NCBI GenBank assembly: GCA_950295325.1
Contig: OX485806.1
Coordinates: 45,813,169-45,877,168, forward strand
Length of the DNA stretch: 64,000 bases
Reading direction: 5' to 3'
Source of the DNA: Polytrichum commune
Taxonomy: Eukaryota; Streptophyta; Polytrichopsida; Polytrichales; Polytrichaceae
Positions 35,178 to 47,800 of this stretch are shown here, one piece after another; position 1 is the stretch's first letter, and each line of letters begins with the position of its first letter. Under the pieces are notes generated by a model. That model made no database searches. It saw nothing but the letters and a program-made list of their open reading frames with translations, and was not told where the DNA came from. The translations under genes and the position numbers were made by a program.

Positions 35178-35731
35178 AACAATTGGCAACAATGATGCAT
35201 ACAATTTTTTTTTTTGGCAACTTCTCTAATGGATTTTTCACTTAGCAACCTTTGAAGTTTACACTTGTTTGCAAACGGAGTAGCACGTGCCAATGTCTCC
35301 TAATTACGTGGCCAGATGTTTGTTTGGAGCTTCTTTTGGATTTGCATGTGTTGTCACTCATGTTCACGCAAGCTAACTCCTTCAATCGTGACATTCTTCA
35401 AGGACCACCTACGGAGGGGGATCCTCAAAATGAATGAGTGACTTTCATATGACAACTCCAACGTCTTCGGTGTCAAATGGATTTTCATCAATGCAATTTT
35501 GTGGATGTGTGTTACAACAAATACCCTCCACCACAACAACTCCACTATCATTAACAAGTATCACCTCCAAATTCACCTACAAAGCTATTGAAAGCCCCGT
35601 AGATCCAACAATGGGGTAAAACTGTATGGAAGGCGAAGAACCCCCAAATGATCTTCCTGTACATGGTCATCAATAGTAGCCTCCGTGTTTATATCTAGTT
35701 CATCCTCAGATGCAGATACCCAAGTGACCAT

Positions 35732-36081
35732 GTTTTCAGAGGAGCAATTTCTTTTTTTACTAAATCACTCCATTGTGTCTACACACATGCACATTGAACC
35801 TTATCAAAGATGGACACAAGTTTTAGGGTCCATAAAAGAATATTGAAAATGTATCACTTTATTAACATTGGGGCACTTAGTCCCAACACATGTTTACCAC
35901 AACTACAATGTAGACTTGCAATCATGTGAGTGAACCCAAAACCTATTTACCTAGATACAGGTTCACCAAGGGAAAATTTAATCCAAAACTATCTATATGA
36001 CTACTATATCATTGCGGATTGTAAGGATTGGGTTGTTCGATCAACACAACATCAACATAGTGCAACAATGATATGAACGAT
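35732..36081. other. Non-coding stretch
   Basis: Nothing recognised between the DUF7869-type pseudogene start and the 77-bp repeat array. Confidence 0.5.
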
Positions 36082-36466
36082 GGGTTTGGATCGACCGACC
36101 CAAACTTTATGCCATGATTTGTTCAGGGTCATCGTCAATTCGTTCATATTGTGGGAAAGGGTTTGGATTGACCGACCCAAACGTTCTGACATAATGAGTT
36201 CAGGGCCATCCATAGTTCATCTACACTATGGGAAGGGGTTTGGGTCAACCGACCCAAATATTCTGGCATAATGTGTTCAAGGCCATCCATAGTTCGTCCA
36301 CATTGTGGGATGGGATTTGGGTCAACCAACCCAAACCTTCTGACAAAATGAGTTCAAGGCCATCCATAGTTCGTCCACACTTGGGATGGGGTTTGGGTCG
36401 ACTAATCCAAACCTTCAAACATAATGAATTTAGGGCCATCCATAATTCGTCCACACTATGAGATGG
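36082..36466. repeat. 77-bp tandem repeat array, left part (five units)
   Basis: Units start with GGGTTTGG(G/A)T at 36082, 36159, 36236, 36313 and about 36389, a 76-77 base spacing. Each has a palindromic core of the form GTTTGGGTC..GACCCAAAC and a GGCCATCCATAGTTCGTCCA block. The array stops exactly at the insertion at 36467 and resumes at 41133. Confidence 0.92.
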
Positions 36467-36949
36467 TGTCACCAAAAAGCCTCCACCCTTCAATTTCGTC
36501 CTAGCCCGAATGGAGAAGTTTATAATGACATGAAGAGATTTCTCTCTTTGTAACACAATGTATGATTCCAATCTATTGTTGGAATATACACAACTTAGCC
36601 AAGTCTATACTATGTCTTCTTACACTCCTTAATCTCGGGTAATGTCACATCCTTATACTTCTCTAAAGTTCACCCGGCCGCTTTGGCCACGCATGCCTTC
36701 AAAGATATCCCTCTTGTGAAGCGAGTCCTTGCCGTCGACTCCACACTACTACATGAGTTCTCGCTTATTGATTCCATGAATTACACAAGTTTAAGTATTG
36801 ATAAATATTTGTTACTTATTGTAGTTTTTTCCTCACGCTTCAACCACTATATTGGTTTAATGAACTAATGGTTATCCCTAATGGAACCAAGCAAACTTCT
36901 TTTGCTCCCCTAGACTTTACTAGCTAATAGTATAATCTTCCCATTACTT

Positions 36950-38507
36950 CTCGGAATGTCCTAAAATTTTATCTGTAACTAGGGAGACAAAACAAAAAAA
37001 CATCTCACCAATTTGTGAGCCTATCCCATTTTCTGTCCGACAGTTATGACCATTTTAGTATGTCAGTCTACCCAGATTTCAGAATGTCATCACTTCCTCT
37101 CACAGGCTCCAAAGAACTTCAAATTTTGGGAGCAATCACAAAAAACTAATTGCTTGTGACCCCCTAAAATTTCAAACTATTTTCATTTTCTGCCAAAACG
37201 TTATGGCCTTTTTAGTCTGCAACTCTTGAAAACACTTCAGAATGATATATCTCCTTCTCATCTACTCGGAATGACTTGAAATTTGTACCACAACTAGGAA
37301 ACCTTAGAACAAAGCATCCCTCAAAATTTCATGCGTTTCCAAGCCTCTGTCCAGGAGTTATGCCCATTTCAGCTCAAAAATGTAGGCAAAGTTCAGAATG
37401 TCATAACTTCCTCTCACAGGCTCCAAAGAACTTCAAATTTTGGGAGCAATCACAAAAAACTAATTGCTTGTGACCCCCTAAAATTTCAAACTATTTTCAT
37501 TTTCTGCCAAAACGTTATGGCCTTTTTAGTCTGCAACTCTTGAAAACACTTCAGAATGATATATCTCCTTCTCATCTACTCGGAATGACTTGAAATTGTA
37601 CCACAACTAGGAAACCTTAGAACAAAGCATCCCTCAAAATTTCATGCGTTTCCAAGCCTCTGTCCAGGAGTTATGCCCATTTCAGCTCAAAAATGTAGGC
37701 AAAGTTCAGAATGTCATAACTTCCTCTCACAGGCTCCAAAGAACTTCAAATTTTTGGAGCAATCACAAAAACTAATTGTTTATGACCCCCTGAAATTTCA
37801 AACTATTTTCATTTTCTGCCAAAACGTTATGGCGTTTTTAATCTGCAACTCTTGAAAACACTTCAGAATGATATATCTCCTTCTCATCTACTCGGAATGA
37901 TTTGAAATTTGTACCACAACTAGGAAACCTTAGAACAAAGCATCCCTCAAAATTTCATGCGTTTCCAAGCCTCTGTCCAGGAGTTATGCCCATTTCAGCT
38001 CAAAAATGTAGGCAAAGTTCAGAATGTCATAACTTCCTCTCACAGGCTCCAAAGAACTTCAAATTTTTGGAGCAATCACAAAAACTAATTGTTTATGACC
38101 CCCTGAAATTTCAAACTATTTTCATTTTCTGCCAAAACGTTATGGCGTTTTTAATCTGCAACTCTTGAAAACACTTCAGAATGATATATCTCCTTCTCAT
38201 CTACTCGGAATGACTTGAAATTGTACCACAACTAGGAAACCTAAGAACAAAGCATCCCTCAAAATTTCATGCATTTCCAAGCCTCTGTCCAGGAGTTATG
38301 CCCATTTCAGGTCGAAAATGTAGGCAAAGTTCAGAATCTCATAACTGCTGCTTTAGTACTCCAAACATCCTCAGATTTTGACCATGTTCATATAAACAAG
38401 TTGTTTACGAACCCTCTAAATTTCAACGAAGTATCTTCTTCTGCTCGGAAGTTATGCCCCTTACAACCTAGACTACTCAAGAAATACCCAAGAAATATGA
38501 ACTCAAG
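36950..38507. repeat. 313-bp tandem repeats, about five units
   Basis: The phrase CTTCCTCTCACAGGCTCC recurs at 37093, 37407, 37720 and 38033, a spacing of 313-314 bases. The inner units are almost identical. The first (from about 36950) and last (from about 38200) are diverged. Small open frames repeat with the units but show no domain. The array lies wholly inside the LTR-type element. Confidence 0.93.
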
Positions 38508-38509
38508 TA

Positions 38510-40559
38510 CAGTCTAACCTTGATAATGTCACCCTTGTTAATGGGACACCTTGATACTGTCACCTAAAAGTTTGAAACCGATTTTCTTAGTGTAAAACTC
38601 CCTCGTTATTATCCCTATCACCCTTGTTAATGTCACTATTTTTTTCCAAAATCCGTAGTGTAAATGTGATAATATCAAATATGGATGGATTGTATGTGAT
38701 GGTTGGATGGACATATTGTAGTAGCCAAAAGGGTCATGAGCCACCCCTGTGATAAATGCAATGTTATTCAAAGGGTCATGAGCCGCCTCTGTGCACCAAC
38801 CCTGAACGGTGCTGTCTATACACGACACTCAAAGGTGCTGTCTATACACGACACTCAAAGGTGTTGTCTTTGACGGCGCTGCCAAGACTTCTTGGCCTCT
38901 ATGCACCCCACCTTCCGTCACATGTGTTCACCTATGTGTCTTTGAGGGTTTCAGCTTGTGTGAAGTAATTTAGGATGTTAAGTTCTACGGTTTAGCTAAG
39001 CTGGTACAGAGTAGTGTCGACTTAAGCTAAATTAGTTCAATTGGTTTGCAATGTAGAAATCTCAAGATATGTGGCACGGTCTTCACTGTTTCTATAGTCA
39101 ATAGTCGCATAGGAGAATCTAGTAAGATCCTGAAGACATCTTCAATTTTGATGAGACAGGTTTGTATTATAAAGCCTCTCCTTGCAAGACTTTGAATATT
39201 GGGAAGGCAAAAGGAAATAAAAAGAAGAAGGACCGTGTGACATTGGGGCTTTGCACTAATATCTCAGGGAAGGAGCGATTGAAGCTTTTTTTCATTCACA
39301 AATCAACACGTCCCAGATGCTTTCCTCGGAAGTTTGATCCAAATAGTATAGTACACTATTATTCTAACAATTCAGCCTGGATGAATGGTGATGCTTTTAC
39401 ACATTGGGTGAAGAGTGAGAACCAAAGAATGGCATTGCAAGATAGAAAAATTTGCATTATTATGGATAATGCAGGAAGCCATGATATTCATGGTGAGGTC
39501 AAAAAAGTTATAGATGGATTTAATGCTTTTGTACTCTCCCATATCACTATATTGTTTCTTCCACCAAATGTGACTTCAGTTGTTCAGCCTTTGGATCAAT
39601 GAGTGATTGCAGCATTCAAAATGTGCTATAAACGCAAGCTTGTTGCCTGGACTTTGCAACAAATTGATAACTCAAATGAAGATTTGGGGAAACTGAATGT
39701 TGATCTATTTCAAGCAATGCTATGGTGTGTGGCGGCATGGCATGAATTAGATGATCAAACCATTAGAAATTGTTGGAGAAAGTCTGCCATATTGCCTGCA
39801 GCGTGGAATGCAGATATCAACAATTCTGATGAACGTATGAAGTCCAAAATGGAGGAAGCAGCTTTGGAATTGGGCAATCTCATCGCCGCATTGAATTTGG
39901 GTTTGGATGTTGAAGGCAAGCCTATAGAAAAGCTTAGTCCTTTAGAGTACATAAACATGGAAGGTGAAGATGATTTTGAGGTGGAATATTCTACTGAGGA
40001 ACTTGTGCAATTAGTGCAAGATGGCGAACATGTACTTGATTCCATGGAAGAAGACCCATTGATTGTTGATAGCAATGATGATGAGTCTAAAGTAGTGAAG
40101 CTAAGCGATGCACAAAAATATGCTAAAGATGTTTTGAATTTTATGGCTAGCCAAGGTTCTCAGATTTTCAACACTCATGAGTTGTTAGGAATGGAAAACA
40201 TCCATGACAAACTCATTAGAATTGGTGTTGGACATTTAACATCACTAAAACAATGTGACATTAGAAGCTTCTTTGTCTCTAGTGAGAGGTCTTTACCTGA
40301 TCTCAATGACACATTGTGATGTGCTCATGTTGTTATTCACAATTTTGAATTATATTTTACATTCAAAAACATTGAAGTCTTGTGTTTGTTTTTTTTTTTT
40401 TTTACATTGTAGTTTCATTTTGATTTTCTACCTTTTTTTTTTTGATAATATCACATTATGCACAAATCTTCAAAATGTGACATTATCAAATATGTCACAC
40501 CTTGTTTATATCACACTTTATGGTGAAACGGATGGTGTGATATTATCAAGGTTAGACTG
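38510..40559 (+). mobile_element. pogo/Tigger DNA transposon, 2050 bp, both ends present
   Basis: The left end CAGTCTAACCTTGATAATGT is matched in inverse at the right end (ATTATCAAGGTTAGACTG). TA flanks both ends (38508-38509 and 40560-40561), as expected for Tc1/mariner relatives. Further GTGACATTATCAA-type blocks occur inside both ends. It carries a damaged transposase and sits at the edge of the 313-bp repeats inside the LTR-type element, so it arrived after that element. Confidence 0.9.
39138..40319 (+). pseudogene. pogo/Tigger transposase, one stop and no DNA-binding N-terminus
   Basis: The DDE nuclease part is recognisable: IFNFDETGLYYKAS at 39138 holds the first Asp, IIMDNAGSHD the second and FLPPNVTSVVQPLDQ the third. 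A TGA at 39600 then stands where the family normally has Gly (QPLDQG). The same frame continues to the stop at 40317-40319, with WRKSAILP and an acidic C-terminal part. The helix-turn-helix (CENP-B-like) N-terminus expected before the DDE part is not found in the 630 bases upstream, so it was probably deleted. Apart from the stop, the frame is open for almost 400 codons. Confidence 0.88.
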
Positions 40560-41132
40560 TACTACAACTTGAAGCCATAAAATATCTTAAAATTATTCAC
40601 ACCAAAACTAATTCTAACAAGAGGTCAAGCCCTTTTCAAGGCCAACTAGCCTTGGCTCTCCAACTAAAAACTAAGCACACACATGTGCTCCAATCTTGCT
40701 TCCAACACATCCACACTTATAACACGTGGGGTGCCTTGGAGCACGAAGGGAAGAGAGGATGAGTGAGGGAAGAATGAGGGATTATATAGTGAGTTTGAGG
40801 GGGTGAGCACCCTCAAGGCTCACGATAAGCCCTCGAGATCCCCTCCTACTTTGTAGGCTCTAATCCTATCTCCTAAACCTTCCTCCCTCAAATGATCAAC
40901 AAGGATCCTAATTCAAACATTTAACTAACCTTGGCTTTCTACCTACCACACTTTACCAAGGTTTGTCCTTCTCCTACTTAAATCCACTCCACAAAAGCCT
41001 AATGCTTCAAACTAAGCTTTCTTCAAGCTTCACTCTTTTTATATTTTTATGAATAATCATAAATTACCAAAACACCACTTGTAATATTTTACAAGTGTTC
41101 ACAACCAATGTGGGCATCAATTTGGGCTCACA

Positions 41133-41320
41133 GATGGGGTTTGGGTCGATTGACTCAAACCTTGTGACATAATGATTTAGGGCCATCCACAGTTTGGCCA
41201 CACTATGGGATGGGGTTCGGGCTGACCAACTCAAACCTTGTGACATGATGAGTTTGGTGCCATACCCAGTTCGTTCACACTGTGGGAAGAAATTTGGGTA
41301 AACCAACCCAAACCTCTAAC
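41133..41320. repeat. 77-bp tandem repeat array, right part (about 2.4 units)
   Basis: GGGTTTGGGTCGATTGACTC starts just after the duplicated GATGG, and the same GGGCCATCCA block as in the left part follows. This is the continuation of the array at 36082-36466. Confidence 0.9.
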
Positions 41321-44300
41321 AAGATGATGTAAAGCCACCGAGGACACCGAGGAGATGAATCAAAAAGTGGCGACCAATGAAAAAGAGTATACACAAGAGG
41401 AAACGAAGCCATAGGAGAAAAAAATTGGGAGCCGACAACAAAGAGTTGGGAGCTGGGTACGGAGGAGCTGGAAGCCACGTAGCGAAAGCTGGAAATTGGG
41501 TAGCAAGCTCTGGGAAGTCGGGTAGCGAGTTGTGGAAAGTCGGGCAACAAAGAACTGGGAGTCGGGGGTGAGAAGTTGAAGACATCACTCTAGTAACTAA
41601 AAGAGAAGGAAAGATGCCCAATAGAAATAAGACCATGTTGGGGAACCCAGTGGGAACATGGAGTTAGAGCCCTAGATGGAAGCATGTAGATGAAATGATG
41701 TAACCAGGATAACCACCCATTGGACGGACTTGACCACCTCAACTACTTTGGATGTATGCAAATGAATGCAAATGAATGTAACCAAATTTGGATGGATGGA
41801 ACTACGCGGGATGCAACCAAATTTAGTGGCACATCTAGGCAAATTGTTAAAATGCCCCAAATGTATTCCACAAGCACATATATATAGCACATGGCTATTA
41901 CCTAAAATATATTTGCCTACACCAAAATTAGACATTAGATACATATAATGCTAAAAATAGAATATCCAAACATTTGGTAGTAAGGGAAACAGGCATAACC
42001 GCCGCATTAAGAAATTCCTAGATATCGGAACCTACATAAAAGGGCACTTGAGGCCCCTAAAGCACCTTATTCAAACACAAGCAATTTCACGTGAGTGTCG
42101 AGAAGATCATTTGAAGCGTATTACGAAGACTTTTGAGATTCTATTTGAAGACCTTCGAGGCCAAACAAGAAACCTTTGGGAAACCAAAGGACTCGTAAAC
42201 CTTAAGCAAACTTGGATCCGAAGCTGCGGGAGATCAAGTGATAAATCAAGACTTAGACCTTCCGGAGACCTTTGAGTCCAGATGAACAACCTTCAAGGAA
42301 ACCCAAGGTCTCATAAATTTCAATCAATCGGGGCGCAAATACGCAGACGGTCAAGCAACAGTTCAAGACCTTGAGGAAAGTCAAGAATTTCAAGACCCTT
42401 GAATAGTTGGTTGAATTGAAGTCCCTTGTGACTAAGGGACCTAAAAGACTCTAGGCACAACCAAATCCAAGACCTTGAGACTGAGGGACTTGAAGGACTT
42501 AGGCTCGCTCGACATAAGGTTTTTTGAAACGAAGGGATTTCATAGATTTAAGAAATTACCGGAGCGTGAAAACTGTGAGACTAAGGAGATTTGCCAAATC
42601 ATAAAGACTCTAAGACCTAGAGGGAATTCATCGGAGCCTTGTAAAATGGACACTTGAAGGAACCCACAAAATAAAGACCTAAAGAGAAATCTTTGGTGGA
42701 TTTATCAAAGCACATGTTTGAATATCCAAAGGTTGAAGATAAGGGTACTTACTTACCAAAACCCTCGAGCATCTTTGGAGTGGAAGTTTTGGGTTAGGTA
42801 CTGAATGACGGGAGAGGCATAAATGCACGGACACAAAATCATTGAGAGAGATTAGACAAAGGAGAGGTTGTCAAGTGGACTACATCAACCACCGCCACGC
42901 AAATCAGCACAAACTAAGATTTCACTTCATCATACCTCTCACATCAAGAAGGGGGATTTGGGGAATAATTAAGAAAAATATGTTGAAAGTACGGGAACAT
43001 TGACCATGGATAATATTAGATCATACACATGAATAACTAGGAATATTGATCAAATACTTTGGATGTAAGATTCCATGAAATCAATATGGAGATGTACTTG
43101 GTGAATGATGAAATAGATAAATTCTCATAATGAAGTACCATTCATCAACTAAGTAGATTTGCATTAGTGAGGGGGTATGCATGAATTACATAAGGACTTT
43201 GATACTCTTAACTACAAACTCTTGGAATTTAGATTAAATAAAGACTGATTATAAGTCATTCAAAACCATGAAAAATATAAGAGTGTTTCTACATGATATT
43301 GGATGTAGGAATAAATCCCACTCCAAAACCACTTAACCTTGACATTAAAATTTACGGGAACATAAACTTAGGACATCTATTCCTTGAGGATCCATGAGAG
43401 CCAAGATAAGGAACGTTATACAACACTAAGTGTCAATAATAATATACATTTGACCACCTTCATAGAAATGGGAATCTAGAACAATCTAATTTTGGTTGGA
43501 ATAATGTTTGTGTAAACCGGTCAACAACCGGCTACACCATCTAAGGTTGAGGGTTGAAAGTGACCTTGACATTTTGGCAACCATGCTGGGATTTTACCAC
43601 ATGGACGCTGCACCTACCTAAATTAAAGTATTTAACTACAAATTTAAAATATTGGGACAAGTTGGATGGCAAGAATGAATGGAAAATATATACCACATAT
43701 GGTGTGGAAAACTTCAACAAGATATAGGTGAAGAATGCAAATTAGCATAGACATTTGGACCACAAAAACAAAATCGTGTGGAGAAAGTTGTGCAACGAAA
43801 ACTTGATCAATTTAATCTTTGAGGGCTCTTTGTGCAGATCGACATAGAAGGTGAGAAAGAAGATTCAAAACAACAAGGAATACCGGCCTTGGGTAAATGG
43901 CCGTGGAATTACCCAAAATATGACACAAGTAAATCAGCTTTAAGAAAATGGGAAAGAACAAGGAAATTTCATGATATGATGTGGGGATATGCAAAAGATT
44001 TACGAAGACAAAATATGGCAATTATTTGGGGAAAAATAAATAGGTTATATTTACCGGTCTCAATTTGAAAAGAGCATTGATGGTGGTGTGGGAAACCAAG
44101 ATTCAAAATTAAAATACGAACAAAAAACAAGACATTGAAATTTATTATCCAAACAATCATCCATAGGCAAACGTGTGCAGTACGGATGTATTGAGGCGAC
44201 AAAGTTGAGAGAGCCAACCAAGACCATGATCCCAAAACTCTCTAAGTAGCATACATGATTGATCATGAGGATACATTTTGTACGAGAAGTACATCACCAA

Positions 44301-44889
44301 CCCCCAGAGAACAAGATGTCGAGAATAAGCATGTGGAGCGCATGCATTCTAGAGAAGTCCGTGTAAGACAGAATGAACAACAAAATAGAGATACGAGAGG
44401 TACAATAGGCATATGCGACAAAGAACCACAGGAAATGAAAGAACCCCCAATGCGTTTGAACCACCTGCAGTAGGCTCCCATACCACTAAATCTAATCGTA
44501 ATAGAATTCAAAGTGAAGAGGAAGTAATGGTGAAATAAAAAAAAGACAAGAAGATTCAAATGAAGATAACTTAAACCAAGAAGAAAATGAGGACGACGAT
44601 GATCACTTGATACTAGGTACCCCTATTGGGACTTATGTTTTGAGGACAAAATATACAAGAAAAAACATCAGTACCCACACTCTAGCAAGCGAAATTCAAG
44701 ACAAAGGTAAAACTCATCAAGAAAACTCATTCGATATGAAACCTCCCAACAAAAAAAATGGTAGAACCTAAATTTGTTTTTGAAGAAAGAACTTAAACAC
44801 AGAAGCTCTAGTACTTTTGGAGTGGATACTCAGGACCGGAGGATGCAAGAACCTCAAGAAACCAAAGAACCTATTAGCCAAGAAGAATT
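41321..44889. other. Region without recognised gene; may include leader of a gypsy remnant
   Basis: Around 41390-41570 there are imperfect GGGAGCTGG / GGAAGTCGGGTAGC repeats. From about 42050 to 42660 the sequence is rich in AAGACCTTGAG-type phrases. Short open frames at 43832-44068 and 44255-44473 might be part of a Gag, but no motif confirms this. No LTR pair was found. Confidence 0.4.
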
Positions 44890-47800
44890 TGATGAACTGA
44901 AAAAAAATGTTTGATGAAAGATTTCAGCAATTTCAAAACTTTGGAAATAACCTACATACAAGGGTTAGCCCACCACCCCCGATTAACAACAACCCACTTG
45001 GTCTTGGTAACAACCCCCCCAATACAATCAACATGGCAGCACAACCTCAAAGAACAAAGGTCCTTTTGCCTACCTACAAAGGCAAAACCAACCCTGATAC
45101 TTACATACAAAAAATTAATAATGTTTTCTTAGCTAACCAGGAATACACTAATGCACTCAAAATATAAATATTTCCGGTTACATTGAAGAAAAAAACTTTG
45201 GAATGGTATTATGAATTTGGGGCTAACCATTTCCTAGATTGGCCAACCTTGAGAATTGCCTTTCGTACAAGATTCAAATCAAAGAAATCAAAGGGAGAAG
45301 TCATCGAAAGCTTAGGCTCCCTCAAACAAAAAAAGGTAGAGACAGTTCAAGAATTTAATGAGTGGGTTATGGTGGAGGCAGCGAAGATCAATTTCCAACC
45401 CAATGACCGATTCAGGAAGGCATGGTTCCTTAATGGACTGAAAAATTAATATGCTTAACACATTGACTTAATGCCAACCGATGATTTGGATGAAGCAAAA
45501 GCATTGGCACAAGAATTAGAATTAGGACAAATAAAAGAGGGAAAACTCCTCGATGATGGTGACAACAATGAATCAAATGATGATTTCAAAGAAGAAAAAA
45601 AACAAAAGTAAAGAAAATTAACTCGACCAAAGATGACATAAAGACTCTCAAAGAAGAAATAGAGGGGTTGGCTTTAGGAAGTAGGAAATTTCAAAAAGGC
45701 GTAACTTGTGGGCGATGCCGAAATAAAAGACACTACATTCAAGAATGCCAAATGAAACAACGTACAAATTGTAACAGTCTTACTCACAACACAAGCGAGT
45801 GTGTGTATGAAAGGCATGAATCTCAAAGACGAGAGATTCCGAGACAAAAGATATGGGATGACCAAATACAACCCCAATCCAACTAAAGACCAGGAGGTAT
45901 AACCCCTAGGCAAGAAATGAACGAGAGAAAAATTATGTTTGAACCAAGGCTTGATTTTATGAGGGAAGAAAGATCCCCATATGGGGAACATGATTACCGG
46001 CGAGAAGCAGGAGGCTCCTACCGAGGAAATGAATATTGCAGAGACAAACAGCCTTACTATAGGCCCAATGACAACTACAAAGACGATTTTAGGAAGGAAT
46101 GATATTACCCTACAATAGCCAAGATTATCAAAGGGAAGATGAATACCCCTACCAAGGAGGTCTCAGGGGACCTATCAACCATGATAGGTATGAATATACT
46201 AGAAGTTTGATGAATGGTAACAACACCAAGGCAGCGTTGAGAATTGGGTACATTGGCGGACCTGAGTGAGAGGGCAACCTCCACAAGTGTTTTTATTGTC
46301 ATCAGAAGGAACACCAAAAGTCAGATTGTCTGCATTTTACTAAACATCAACAAGAATTGAATGGATTTAAAAATTAAAAGCCAGCCATGGGAGTCAATGC
46401 AATGTCCCCTGTTGTGTTTGTGCAATGACAAGAGTCCAGTGGACCGCAGCTGATGAAGGCAAGAAAGATAGCGAAAGTGAAAAAAATGATGACAAAGATG
46501 ACTCAAGTAGTGGCAGCTCCGAGGATCAAGAAGACCATCAAAGAAAAAAAGGAGAAGAAAACTCCGATGATGAAAAAATATATGTGTTTGAGCAAGACGA
46601 ACACAACAATGAGGGCAAAGAAAATGACGACAAGCCGATAGGAACCAATAATGATGAATGGAAGGCAGACAAAGAAGTCCATCAGAGTAATGAAAGAGAT
46701 ATAAGAGGAATAGGGCGAAGCTCTATCCATGCCAAAAGAGTTCGCACCTTGGTTCTCATAAAGAGAAAAGAAAGAGGCAGAAGAACCCACAATTCAGAGC
46801 CCTGAGAAAGGGATTGTTCCAACAAAAATCCAAGAGAGGGTGAACAAAATCTTAGAGCATGTGATGAAACACACAAAAATGAGCATTTTAATAGGACAAT
46901 TGCTAGAAAGAGCCCCCTATTGCAAGAAATGGATAATGGCTACTCTTACCAGCCAAGAAAGAAACATGGAAAATTCAACCCCCACAAATACAAATACATT
47001 TGACGAAGAAATGCCCATAATATCAGTAATTATGAAGAACAAACGAATTCCAAATGCATTAATTGATGGTAGATCAGGAGTGAACATCATCACGGACACA
47101 TTAAGAAAGAAATTGGGACTCAAGAAGATAGAGCTCGCACCATTTACCATAAGGATGGCTGACCAAAGAAAAATCATGCGCAAATGAATCATTTGGGATG
47201 TACGACTTGATGTTGGTGGAATCGTGATCCGGACCACATTCACCGTCATAGACATGGTGAGTACCGGAGATAGTTATTCCTTGTTATTGGGAAGACCATG
47301 GCTGAAGGAGGCTCAAGTACAACATGACTGGTTTGTCAACAATTTAACATTGAATCAAAGGGAAAACAAGGTGGAAATAAGCACCCAAAACACCCCGGCA
47401 CTACCACCTACAAGGAGACCCTTACATTCGGAAGATTACGACTAGAAAATGAGATTATCCAATGAAAAGAAAGCGATAATCTATGAAGCATTTCCATAAC
47501 TACTACCTATGGGAGATTTGGATTTAAGGAGTTTGAAGAAGTTACAAGGGTCAAGTTGCAATGCAATAGCAGTTGATACCCCCAAGAAGATAGGAAAACC
47601 TAAAGTAGAAACAGGTGAGCAGGAGAAACCTCCACCGAGGAAAGCAACCAAAAAAGAGCAAAGAGGCATGGTGGAAAAACCTATATATCCCAACAAATTT
47701 TACAAAGTTAAAGGACAATATCCCTGCCTCAAAGGTAGTCAAAGGAAAGAAAATAATAAGATGGATAGTTGAAGATGAAGATCTAGTTAAGAACTTGAAC

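Larger units (their letters stand above)
21041..35731 (-). pseudogene. DUF7869-type gene (function unknown), broken and split by two LTR insertions
   Basis: The gene reads down the minus strand in three blocks: 35731-35178 (N-terminal), 25060-23573 (middle) and 21926-21041 (C-terminal). The blocks are separated by the gypsy element at 25061-35177 and the solo LTR at 21932-23567. The middle contains HVNWMGHKVITFE, TAWYIIHG, LRDAHTMGTKSYATHQLNYF, VIHEKMDHAKT, NKNRFFFAYWSLLVAKGIF and DHLHDDINASFGQWSMKLR. The C-terminal block has HTKAQQF, ILRPGDETYAKPMWVAR and YYRSTAWNEDV. From memory these match a large plant family labelled DUF7869 in domain databases; I could not check this. Many frameshifts and stops show it is dead. 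The DHLHDD and NKNRFFFAYW blocks recall a nuclease-like fold, but no activity should be assumed. Confidence 0.65.
36467..41132 (-). mobile_element. LTR-type element or solo LTR with TGT...ACA ends, inserted in the satellite
   Basis: The insert begins TGTCACCAAAAAGCC and ends TTTGGGCTCACA. GATGG flanks it at 36462-36466 and 41133-41137, and closing the gap restores a normal 77-bp unit. Without the nested pogo element it is about 2.6 kb. No gag or pol is seen. Read on the minus strand it starts TGTGAGCCCAAATTGATGCC, close to the solo LTR at 21932. It may be a solo LTR or a large non-autonomous LTR element; its interior is largely 313-bp repeats. Confidence 0.72.

Noticed and set aside
37276-38168. 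Series of similar 60-90 codon open frames
   Set aside because: They repeat with the 313-bp unit and end at different points after single-base changes, which is not the behaviour of coding sequence.
36082-38507. CRISPR array
   Set aside because: Units are contiguous 77-bp and 313-bp tandem repeats without unique spacers, in plant nuclear DNA.
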